This document shows positions 1-5,665 of a DNA stretch of 14,595 nt, piece by piece. The position numbers and the translations under genes are program-made. The stretch's first letter is position 1; every line of letters begins with the position of its first letter. Under the pieces are notes generated by a model. It had not been told where the DNA came from. It saw only the letters and a program-made list of their open reading frames with translations, and searched no databases. The DNA is from Methanothrix sp. (GTDB lineage Archaea > Halobacteriota > Methanosarcinia > Methanotrichales > Methanotrichaceae): positions 1 to 14,595 of the forward strand of contig JAQTYS010000040.1 in the NCBI GenBank assembly GCA_028688175.1. Direction: 5' to 3'.

Positions 1-89
1 ACGTGTACAAAATAGTCCTTACCATCGTCGCCTGCTATGAATCCAAAGCTCTTGACTCTGTTGAAAAACTTAACTGTTCCATTTACCAT
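1..89 (-). CDS. Cold-shock-domain protein, 5' part (cut by window edge)
   Basis: Reading the minus strand from an ATG at 89 gives MVNGTVKFFN, then RVKSFGFIAGDDG and KDYFVH before the window ends. This is the N-terminal half of a CspA-type cold shock domain. RNP1 is visible as KSFGFI and RNP2 as DYFVH, the single-stranded nucleic-acid binding surfaces of the OB fold. Members are usually 65-70 residues and act as RNA chaperones; about 30 residues are visible here. An AGAGGA ribosome-binding site lies at 97-102 on the minus strand, seven bases before the ATG, which supports the start. The gene diverges from the thermosome gene. The identification rests on direct translation and is firm; the C-terminus cannot be seen. 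Confidence 0.9.
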   Translation of the reverse strand, partial: MVNGTVKFFNRVKSFGFIAGDDGKDYFVH

Positions 90-113
90 TTTTGATTCCT
101 CTGATTGGGTTAG

Positions 114-147
114 CATGGGTACCATGAGCTTCCTGTACTTATAGTTT
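114..147 (-). promoter_or_regulatory. Probable promoter of the cold-shock gene
   Basis: On the minus strand an archaeal TATA-like box AAACTATAAGT lies at 137-147, which would place transcription start near 115-120 and give a leader of roughly 30 bases. A small inverted repeat, CATGG-GTA-CCATG at 114-126, sits at the predicted transcription start. It could be an operator or a hairpin in the 5' leader, but it is short and may be chance. Confidence 0.45.
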
Positions 148-190
148 CTGGCTGATGTCCAAAACCGGACCAATAGATGCCCTGGAACAA

Positions 191-227
191 TCGTATGCTG
201 TCGTATTTTAGGGAAATTCTTTTATAG
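191..227 (+). promoter_or_regulatory. Thermosome promoter with upstream direct repeat
   Basis: A TATA box TTTTATAG lies at 220-227, predicting transcription start near 248-250 and a leader of about 40 bases before the ATG at 289. Upstream, the hexamer TCGTAT occurs twice (191-196 and 201-206), exactly 10 bases apart, so on the same face of the helix. That arrangement suits a regulator binding just upstream of the TATA/BRE region, as expected for a heat-inducible chaperonin gene. The TATA box is seen directly; a role for the repeat is inference. Confidence 0.5.
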
Positions 228-288
228 AAGATCAAATACTGTGAACCTGAGAATTCACAAAGTATGCAATTACTGGAGGATTATTAAA

Positions 289-1980
289 ATGGCAGGAATG
301 GGCGGATCGCCAATTATCATTTTAAAGGACACCCGCAGAGAATCGGGGAAAGATGCTATCTCGAATAACATCATGGCTGCCCGCGCCGTGGCCAATGCGG
401 TGAGGAGCACCCTGGGCCCCAAAGGCATGGATAAATTACTGGTGGACTCCATTGGAGACGTCACCATCACCAATGATGGCGTGACCATCCTAAAAGAGAT
501 GGATGTGCAGCATCCTGCGGCTAAGATGCTTATCGAGGCCGCCAAGACCCAGGATAAAGAGGTAGGCGACGGCACCACCACCGTGGCAGTACTGGCCGGC
601 GAGCTGCTCAAGAAAGCCGAGATGCTCATAGATCAGAAGGTTCACCCCACCATGATTGTGCAGGGGTACAGAATGGCTGCAAAAAAGGCAGTAGAGATTG
701 TGAAATCAATCTCCATTGAAGCCTCGGAAAAAGATCGCGCTCTTCTGGAGAGGATCGCCGAGACCGCTATGACCGGAAAGTTGGCCGAATCACCGAACAG
801 CAAGATGGCCAGCTATGCCGTCGACCTGGTCCTCAATGCCATTGAAGACTACGGCGGCAAGAAGAGCTTTGATATGGATCGGGTCAATGTGGAGAAGAAG
901 GTTGGCGAGAGCACTCTGGATTCAGAGATTATTGAAGGCATAGTAATCGATAAGGAGATCGTCCACCAGAATATGCCCCGCAAGATTGTGAATGCCAAGA
1001 TTGCCCTTCTCTCAACAGCCATCGAGTCCAAGGAAACAGAGACCAAGACCGAGCTGCAGATAACATCCTCCACTCAGTTCCAGCAATTCATGGACCATGA
1101 GAAGATGAGGATAAAAGAGGCTGCAGATAAAGTGATCTCCAGCGGTGCCACAGTTGTCTTCTGCCAAAAAGGCATCGATGATCTGGCCCAGCATCACCTG
1201 GCCAATGCCGGAATTCTGGCTCTGCGTCGCGTCATCAAAAAGGACTTGGACAAGCTGGCCAAAGCCACAGGCGCTACCATTGTAACCGGCCTGGATGAGC
1301 TGAAACCCAGCGATCTGGGCATCGCTGCTCTGGTAGAGGAGAAGCGCCTGGGAAGCGGCATCATGACCTTTATCACCGGCACCAAGAATGCCTCCGCCAC
1401 CCTTCTGCTGCGCGGTGGCACTCAGCAGGTCCTAAACGGCCTGGAAAGAGCCTTAGATGATGCTCTTCATGCCGTGGCCGATGTGGTAGAGGACAGCAAA
1501 CTGGTGGCAGGTGGGGGAGCACCTGAGATTGAACTTGCCATGCGTCTGCGGGAGTATGCATCCACTTTGAAGGGCCGCGAGCAATTGGCAGTAACCAAGT
1601 TCGCCGAGGCCATGGAGATCGTGCCCAAGACCCTTGCCGAAAATGCCGGCTTCGATGCTATCGACAAGACAATCGAACTGAAGAACAGGCATGACATGAA
1701 CAAGAACATGGGCCTTAACGCCTACACCGGAGAGATCCAGGACATGCTGGAAATGGGTGTAGTCGAGCCGTTGCGGGTCAAGATTCAGGCTCTTTTGTCA
1801 GCTACTGATGCCGCCTGCCTCATCCTGCGCATCGATGATGTCCTCGCTTCAACCAAGACGCCACCACCGCGCGGTGCAGGCGGAATGCCGCCAGGTATGG
1901 GCGGAATGGGTGGCATGGGTGGTATGGGAATGCCGCCAGGTATGGGTGGAATGGGCGGCATGCCGCCGGGGATGTTTTGA
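289..1980 (+). CDS. thsA: Thermosome subunit (group II chaperonin)
   Basis: Archaeal group II chaperonin subunit, part of a double-ring ATP-driven protein-folding machine in the cytoplasm. The 563-residue product has family length. N-terminal equatorial motifs are LGPKGMDKLL (residues 42-51), NDGVTILKE (62-70) and the nucleotide-binding GDGTTT (93-98). The apical domain and its helical protrusion lie around the middle, and the second equatorial half carries KLVAGGGAPE. The C-terminus is a Gly/Met-rich tail of repeated GMGGMG and MPPGM units, typical of tails that point into the cavity. The frame is open from a GTG at 241, but that codon lies at or before the predicted transcription start. The ATG at 289 has a GGAGG site at 275-279 and begins MAGMGGSP, as usual for thermosomes, so I chose it. 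Which paralogue (alpha, beta or gamma) it is cannot be told, so the gene symbol is generic. Confidence 0.96.
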   Translation: MAGMGGSPIIILKDTRRESGKDAISNNIMAARAVANAVRSTLGPKGMDKLLVDSIGDVTITNDGVTILKEMDVQHPAAKMLIEAAKTQDKEVGDGTTTVAVLAGELLKKAEMLIDQKVHPTMIVQGYRMAAKKAVEIVKSISIEASEKDRALLERIAETAMTGKLAESPNSKMASYAVDLVLNAIEDYGGKKSFDMDRVNVEKKVGESTLDSEIIEGIVIDKEIVHQNMPRKIVNAKIALLSTAIESKETETKTELQITSSTQFQQFMDHEKMRIKEAADKVISSGATVVFCQKGIDDLAQHHLANAGILALRRVIKKDLDKLAKATGATIVTGLDELKPSDLGIAALVEEKRLGSGIMTFITGTKNASATLLLRGGTQQVLNGLERALDDALHAVADVVEDSKLVAGGGAPEIELAMRLREYASTLKGREQLAVTKFAEAMEIVPKTLAENAGFDAIDKTIELKNRHDMNKNMGLNAYTGEIQDMLEMGVVEPLRVKIQALLSATDAACLILRIDDVLASTKTPPPRGAGGMPPGMGGMGGMGGMGMPPGMGGMGGMPPGMF

Positions 1981-1995
1981 ACAATAGACATCCCA

Positions 1996-2001
1996 TTTTT
2001 T
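1996..2001 (+). terminator. Oligo-T terminator after the thermosome gene
   Basis: A run of six T residues begins 15 bases after the thermosome stop codon and is followed by further T-rich sequence. Archaeal RNA polymerase commonly terminates at such U-rich tracts without needing a hairpin. Confidence 0.5.
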
Positions 2002-2020
2002 AATAGATTTTATTACATTA

Positions 2021-2030
2021 TCTTTATATA
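2021..2030 (+). promoter_or_regulatory. TATA box of the PLD-like gene
   Basis: TCTTTATATA lies 37-46 bases before the ATG at 2067, predicting transcription start near 2050 and a short leader. It suggests that the downstream gene is transcribed separately from the thermosome gene. Confidence 0.5.
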
Positions 2031-2066
2031 ACTTGCATGAGAGATATTTCCTAAGGTCGAACGGAA

Positions 2067-2849
2067 ATGGAGGGCTACTTGATATGGCTGATCTTTCTAG
2101 CGTTGGCGATATTCTCAGTAAGCATCATCCAGCTCCAGGAAGGCAGAAGCCAAAAGCTGCAAGAGGATTGCAGGCAGCTGCAAAAAAACCTTCTCCTCTG
2201 GCAGGACAAACTGAGGAAAAAAGAAGGCAACATTGATCAGCTGCAGCGCAGTTTTGCCCAATTGCTTAAATGGAAAGAACGTGCCAAGGAATTGGAAGAG
2301 GAAGTAAAAAGAGTCAAGCATACGCAGGATTATGCCAACGCACAGCGGCTGCAGCTCTTAGAGGATTTTATCGCGAGACCTCAAAAAGATCCTGACATTC
2401 TTTTCTTGGACACTACCCCTCAAGGACGGCACACATTCGAGGACAGGCTTTGCTGCATGCTGGAAGATGCCAAATTCGAGATAGTAATCGTATCTCCCTG
2501 GATAAAGAGACAGACCTGGAACAGGGTAAAAGGACCTCTGCGAAAATTCTCCCGACGAGGAGGAAAGCTGAGCGTATTCATGCGAGGAAGCGAGTCGGAC
2601 TACTCTTCGGGACGAAGTGACAATTTACAAGAGGAGATCTCAGACCTGGGAGGTGAGACTATTCTGGTAGACTTGCTTCATGCCAAGATTTACATGGTTG
2701 ACAGAAAAGAGGCTATAATTACCTCTGCCAACCTCACCAAAGGCGGCACAGAGAGCAACTATGAAGGCGGAATCTGGGTGAACGACCCCATTGTTTTGAG
2801 AGATATATGCAAGTTCATAGACGACATCCGCCGCATAGGGGCAAGATAG
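2067..2849 (+). CDS. Membrane-anchored coiled-coil protein with phospholipase D-like (single HKD) domain
   Basis: The 260-residue product has three parts. Residues 5-22 form one hydrophobic membrane segment. Residues 24-98 are rich in Gln, Glu, Lys and Leu with heptad-like spacing and look like a coiled coil. Residues 108-255 resemble a PLD-like phosphodiesterase domain. The catalytic HKD signature is present once, as H205-A-K207 with D212, followed by SAN at 220-222; the upstream SPW near 143-145 also fits the fold. PLD-family proteins with one HKD motif, such as the Nuc endonuclease, build the active site by dimerisation, and the coiled coil could provide this. Substrate is unknown: nucleic acid or phospholipid are both possible. 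The short cytoplasmic anchor followed by a coiled coil and a nuclease-type domain recalls the RmuC layout, though the catalytic fold differs. It ends 15 bases from the convergent ABC ATPase gene. Confidence 0.8.
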   Translation: MEGYLIWLIFLALAIFSVSIIQLQEGRSQKLQEDCRQLQKNLLLWQDKLRKKEGNIDQLQRSFAQLLKWKERAKELEEEVKRVKHTQDYANAQRLQLLEDFIARPQKDPDILFLDTTPQGRHTFEDRLCCMLEDAKFEIVIVSPWIKRQTWNRVKGPLRKFSRRGGKLSVFMRGSESDYSSGRSDNLQEEISDLGGETILVDLLHAKIYMVDRKEAIITSANLTKGGTESNYEGGIWVNDPIVLRDICKFIDDIRRIGAR

Positions 2850-2864
2850 CAGCCAATCGCGTAC

Positions 2865-3641
2865 TTATGCACCACTAAGTGACCGCAGGGGAACGATGTA
2901 GGGCCTTCCCAGTGCGTTCATGATAATCGCTTCTATCCCATAAACCCGGCTGATGTTGTCTTCACAAAGAAGGGCCTTCGGCTCGCCTGCAGCATACACT
3001 TTTCCATCCTTGAGCATGACGAGTTTGTCAGAGAAACGAGAGGCTAAATTGAGATCGTGAATAGCCATGACTGCAGATATGCTCTTCTCTTTGACCAGGC
3101 TGCTTACCGTCTCCATTACCTCCAGTTGATGGAGCATATCGAGATTAGAGGTCGGCTCATCCAAGAGGAGCACAGCCGGTTCCTGGGCCAGGGCACGGGC
3201 AATGAGCACCTTTTGCTTCTGGCCGCCCGATAGCTGAGAATAATCGCGCATGGCCAGATCTCCCAGATGTAATCTTTCCAAAACCTCGGCCACCTTATCC
3301 AGATCAGAGTCTGTGACCCTCCAACCGATATGCGGCCTTCTGCCCATGAGGACCGTATCAAAAACGGTAGTTGCCAGGGGAGTAGAGCTGGACTGAGGTA
3401 CATAGCCTATCTGTCTGGCCACCTCCTGGCGGCTCATTCTCTCCAGTTCCAAGCCATCGATGAGGATGCTGCCCCTGGGCTTGAGGATGCGATCGATGCA
3501 CTTGATGAGTGTCGTCTTTCCCGAGCCATTCGGTCCAACCAGGCTTAAAATCTCAGAATTCTCGATAACGACATTGAGATCATCGAGTATCTTGTGACTG
3601 TTATAGCTGAATGTGAGGTTTTTGATTGTGATATTCACCAA
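2865..3641 (-). CDS. ABC transporter ATP-binding protein, FecE/BtuD family (iron chelate, cobalamin or heme type)
   Basis: ATPase subunit of a type II ABC importer, working at the inner face of the membrane. All nucleotide-binding motifs are visible in order: Walker A GPNGSGKTTL, Q-loop YVPQ, signature LSGGQKQ, Walker B VLLLDEP, D-loop SNLD and H-loop AIHDLN. The length of 258 residues and the YVPQSSS segment fit the FecE/FhuC/BtuD family that imports siderophores, heme or cobalamin. A corrinoid substrate would suit a methanogen but cannot be decided from the ATPase alone. The start is a TTG at 3641 with a strong GGAGGT site seven bases upstream (minus strand); the next codon, GTG at 3638, is an equally possible start. 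No permease or binding-protein gene is adjacent in the window, although these normally flank it: 5' of the gene lies an apparently empty region. Confidence 0.9.
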   Translation of the reverse strand: MVNITIKNLTFSYNSHKILDDLNVVIENSEILSLVGPNGSGKTTLIKCIDRILKPRGSILIDGLELERMSRQEVARQIGYVPQSSSTPLATTVFDTVLMGRRPHIGWRVTDSDLDKVAEVLERLHLGDLAMRDYSQLSGGQKQKVLIARALAQEPAVLLLDEPTSNLDMLHQLEVMETVSSLVKEKSISAVMAIHDLNLASRFSDKLVMLKDGKVYAAGEPKALLCEDNISRVYGIEAIIMNALGRPYIVPLRSLSGA

Positions 3642-3655
3642 TTTGCTTACCTCCG

Positions 3656-4082
3656 AAATCTTTAAGGTATTTTACCAAGCTTTCTGCGATGCGTTTTATT
3701 GACCGTGCTCTGACCCGGACAAGTTGTCAAGATTAAATTTACCCATTCCATCATAAAGTAATAAGCATGCTTTATTCCATAATATTCAGTACTAAACCAC
3801 TTGAAATGGTATGAAGTGCATGCTTAATAAATGCATCTATTGTGACATTCAACCTTCAGTGAAAAGAATAAGAATTACCTGCAATGATTGCGATAATCCC
3901 CATTTGCATCCCATAAAATCATTCTCAAGTTGGCGGTAAATGACTTATTTTGCACGAAGTAGGACGAATGCATACATTTATCTTCAACGTAATACGATTG
4001 AGGAAGGACAAAGCCCTTGAATAAACCCGATAAAATGAATATATAAATAATAATAAATCGAAAAAACGTCCCTTACATGTCT
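3656..4082. other. AT-rich stretch without a recognisable gene
   Basis: No open frame of convincing length or composition is visible on either strand. The stretch is AT-rich, carries several short palindromes (GCATGC, ATGCAT) and an inverted repeat described separately, and ends with TATA-like runs near 4037-4055 and 4081-4090. I find no tRNA cloverleaf, CRISPR or riboswitch-like structure. It may hold promoters for the ABC ATPase gene (minus) and remains of decayed sequence. Confidence 0.6.
3762..3826. repeat. Inverted repeat TAAGCATGC / GCATGCTTA
   Basis: TAAGCATGC at 3762-3770 is perfectly inverted at 3818-3826, separated by 47 bases. Each arm also holds the self-palindrome GCATGC. No gene lies inside. 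It could be a terminal repeat of a small vanished element or a regulatory palindrome pair, but nine bases is little evidence. Confidence 0.3.
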
Positions 4083-4403
4083 TTATATATCCTTCATACT
4101 AATAGCAAAAGATTTATTACTATGTACGATAATGCCGTGAATGTGGGCGAGTAGTGCAAAGGCCTCCTTTACCATATTGCTCTTGCAGCGCTCACTTGCC
4201 AAAATGGGATGAATGATGTGCCCTGACCACCTGCCATTGGCCGCCCTGAGATAGTGCGGCTTACGGTCGGGGCGCTCCTCTTCTGTTACATCTTCATGAT
4301 CCTGTGTCCGTAAAACCGCGAGCTCTCTTATGAGAGAGATGGATCGAGACATCAATGACGTAGGAAGCCCTGCCCCTCCAGGGGCATGGGAGGAAGTCAC
4401 CAA
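4083..4403 (-). CDS. Doubtful hypothetical ORF (106 aa)
   Basis: An open frame of 106 codons with a TTG start and no clear ribosome-binding site. It begins inside the T-tract terminator of the upstream lamin-tail gene and runs antisense to the putative TnpB-element right end. The predicted peptide is hydrophilic with several Arg, His and Glu residues and no motif that I recognise. It may be an accidental open frame over a decayed mobile element; it is listed because it is the only ORF of size in this gene-poor interval. Confidence 0.15.
   Translation of the reverse strand: MVTSSHAPGGAGLPTSLMSRSISLIRELAVLRTQDHEDVTEEERPDRKPHYLRAANGRWSGHIIHPILASERCKSNMVKEAFALLAHIHGIIVHSNKSFAISMKDI
4361..4400 (+). 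mobile_element. Probable right end of a decayed TnpB-type (IS200/IS605, IS1341-like) element
   Basis: The plus strand reads TAGGAAGCCC, then a hairpin, then AGGAAGTCAC. The stem pairs CCC-TGCCCC (4368-4376) with GGGGCA-T-GGG (4381-4390), with a TCCA loop and one bulged T. A GC-rich hairpin framed by GAAGCCC and GGGAGGAAGTCAC is the general form of the right end of tnpB-bearing IS200/IS605 elements, where the 3' end of the omega RNA is encoded. The translation through it, VGSPAPPGAWEEV, also resembles the EAGSP-type tails of archaeal TnpB. Upstream frames (about 4141-4360) contain stops and no intact tnpB, so if this reading is right the element is a remnant. The family assignment is from memory of the general pattern, not from an alignment. 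Confidence 0.45.
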
Positions 4404-4430
4404 AAAAAGAGTTATGCCATCCCAAAATTG
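4402..4430 (-). terminator. Terminator of the lamin-tail gene
   Basis: On the minus strand, downstream of the stop at 4444, a short palindromic sequence (CCCAA/TTGGG, within 4421-4432) is followed by seven consecutive T residues (4402-4408). The T-tract alone would suffice for archaeal termination. Confidence 0.5.
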
Positions 4431-4443
4431 GGTCTACGGCGAT

Positions 4444-5136
4444 CTAGTACTGAATCTGGCTGGCCAGTGGGTCGACCCACGCATTTGCTGCTGGTGCGGT
4501 GGAGACATCATAAGTGGATATGATATTTCCATCAGCATTTTGCAGGGATACCAGATTATCGATCCAGAGTGGTGCGGTGTTATTGGTGTAAATATCGGTC
4601 TTGCTGCCCACACCTTCTCCCTCATGGACGCGCACGAAAGCTTTCTCTTCCAGAGTCAGCGATGGGAAGGTGAAGGTGGTGTTTCCGGCTGAGGCCAGTG
4701 TCCATCCCATCAGATCCCAGGATCCAACTGCCTGATTGGTTACTTGGACGTACTTGTCTTCTGCCGTGCTTACCTTGGTGATGCCTACCTTTACAGCAGG
4801 AGTAGAAACGCCCGCCTCACGGGTGAATACTGTATCCCGATTAGCTGTCTTGGACACATCCGCGTATTCCTGGGCAGTATTCTTTCCCAAGATTGTGGTA
4901 GCCCCCTTAACAAAGGTGGAGAGCTGCTTGAACCTTGAAGCTGTCTCTTGAGGTGTAGCTTGCGCGGTCTCTGTCAGAGGTGCTGCAGCTTCAGCAACAG
5001 GCGCAGCGTCTATAGCCGCCGTTTCATTTGTGGCATTCATGTCAATTGTAGCATTCGATGCATCCTGTGCCAGGACACATCCCGGTGATAAGGTCACTAA
5101 TGCAGCTAGTAGTATCAACGCACTTAAGCTTCTCAT
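4444..5136 (-). CDS. Secreted lamin-tail-domain protein
   Basis: A 230-residue exported protein. Residues 1-23 form a signal peptide with a hydrophobic core and a VLA-Q cleavage site; the nearby LSPGC is not a good lipobox. Next comes a low-complexity Ala/Thr/Glu linker with clustered N-glycosylation sequons (NAT at 28 and 34, NET at 37). Residues 117-211 match a lamin-tail domain, an Ig-like beta sandwich: YVQVTNQ, then WDLMGWTL, TFTFPSLTL and FVRVHEGEG are its typical strands. Such domains occur in many bacterial and archaeal surface or secreted proteins and probably mediate binding. Two ATGs are available. The one at 5142 directly abuts the GAGGT ribosome-binding site (5143-5147), whereas the one at 5136 stands six bases from it, so I chose 5136. 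The gene follows a similar small sequon-rich gene on the same strand. Confidence 0.85.
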   Translation of the reverse strand: MRSLSALILLAALVTLSPGCVLAQDASNATIDMNATNETAAIDAAPVAEAAAPLTETAQATPQETASRFKQLSTFVKGATTILGKNTAQEYADVSKTANRDTVFTREAGVSTPAVKVGITKVSTAEDKYVQVTNQAVGSWDLMGWTLASAGNTTFTFPSLTLEEKAFVRVHEGEGVGSKTDIYTNNTAPLWIDNLVSLQNADGNIISTYDVSTAPAANAWVDPLASQIQY

Positions 5137-5172
5137 ATTCATACCTCAAACAATGCTTTTTTCTAAGAAAAA

Positions 5173-5190
5173 TATAAACCTTTCTAAAAA
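5173..5190 (-). promoter_or_regulatory. Promoter of the lamin-tail gene
   Basis: The minus strand reads TTTTTAGAAAGGTTTATA, with TTTATA as the TATA box about 36 bases before the chosen ATG, predicting transcription start near 5148. The same block, with a two-base insertion, precedes the neighbouring sequon-repeat gene, so the two promoters appear related. Confidence 0.5.
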
Positions 5191-5211
5191 ATCCTTTGTA
5201 TTAGTTATGAG

Positions 5212-5238
5212 AAAAAGTATCGGCAGGGAGAACCTGCC
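5212..5238 (-). terminator. Hairpin plus T-tract after the sequon-repeat gene
   Basis: On the minus strand GGCAGG and CCTGCC (5222-5227 and 5233-5238) form a six-pair stem with a five-base loop, followed by a five-T run at 5212-5216. It lies 41 bases past the stop codon of the small gene and before the promoter of the lamin-tail gene, so the two genes are probably separate transcripts. Confidence 0.55.
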
Positions 5239-5279
5239 CGAGCCTCCGCCCAACAGGACGGAATTGCAATCAATCCTAC

Positions 5280-5492
5280 CTAAGCCTTAGCTTCGGTTGT
5301 TTCAACAGAAGCGTTCTCGGTAGCGTTGACGGTAACGTTCTCGGTAGCGTTGACGGTAACGTTCTCGGTAGCGTTCTCAGTTGCATTTTCAGTTACATTC
5401 TCTGTTGCGACAACATCCTCACCAAAGGCGACTCCCAGAGAGAGAGCCATCAGGAGAGAGAAGAGCACAACTCCACTATTAATTTTGCTCAT
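5280..5492 (-). CDS. Small secreted protein made of tandem N-glycosylation sequons
   Basis: A 70-residue protein with a signal peptide (about residues 1-24, hydrophobic core VVLFSLLMALSLGVAFG). The mature part is only about 46 residues. From residue 31 to 62 it is a perfect four-residue repeat of the form (E/V)-N-(V/A)-(T/S), giving eight sequons with Asn at 32, 36, 40, 44, 48, 52, 56 and 60. It ends in a short acidic, Thr-rich tail (VETTEAKA) without cysteines or a membrane anchor. If archaeal AglB uses these sites, the product would be a mucin-like, densely glycosylated short peptide. The open frame extends to a GTG at 5501, but the ATG at 5492 has GGAG eight bases upstream. No family is recognised. 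It lies beside the lamin-tail gene, which also carries clustered sequons. Confidence 0.75.
   Translation of the reverse strand: MSKINSGVVLFSLLMALSLGVAFGEDVVATENVTENATENATENVTVNATENVTVNATENASVETTEAKA
5313..5408 (-). repeat. 12-bp tandem repeat (8 units) inside the sequon gene
   Basis: Eight consecutive 12-base units. The first two 24-base pairs of units in plus-strand order (5313-5336 and 5337-5360) are identical, a further identical 12-mer follows, and the last three units have diverged. The period is in frame and encodes the tetrapeptide sequon array. Exact copies at one end and diverged copies at the other suggest recent expansion by slippage or unequal recombination. Confidence 0.9.
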
Positions 5493-5513
5493 AGTTAACA
5501 CTCCATTTGCGTT

Positions 5514-5560
5514 ATGAGCCTACATGCACATGAGCCTGCATTTAAACTTTTCTCTAAAAA
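5514..5560 (-). promoter_or_regulatory. Promoter and direct repeat upstream of the sequon gene
   Basis: The TATA-like GTTTAAA lies at 5541-5547 (minus strand), within a block TTTTTAGAGAAAAGTTTAAA (5541-5560) that matches the promoter of the lamin-tail gene. Between TATA and start, the plus-strand octamer ATGAGCCT occurs twice (5514-5521 and 5530-5537), 16 bases apart, near the predicted transcription start. It could be an operator; this is inference. Confidence 0.45.
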
Positions 5561-5665
5561 GGATCTATATATTTCATAATGCTCAAATAACCGGGGTATT
5601 TATTCTAAATATAAAACTAGAACACCATATTTTTTTGCATTTAATATGACATTGTCTAATATCAG

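Noticed and set aside
241..288. GTG start for the thermosome 16 codons upstream
   Set aside because: It lies at or before the predicted transcription start; the ATG at 289 has a good ribosome-binding site and the normal thermosome N-terminus.
4130..4340. tRNA or structured RNA gene
   Set aside because: No cloverleaf, T-loop consensus or other known RNA fold could be drawn on either strand.
4330..4692. Plus-strand 120-codon ORF across the lamin-tail gene end
   Set aside because: Most of it is antisense to the lamin-tail gene; only its first part, through the hairpin, is of interest as a possible TnpB remnant.
5313..5408. CRISPR-like array
   Set aside because: The units are 12 bases, contiguous without spacers, and in frame with a coding sequence.
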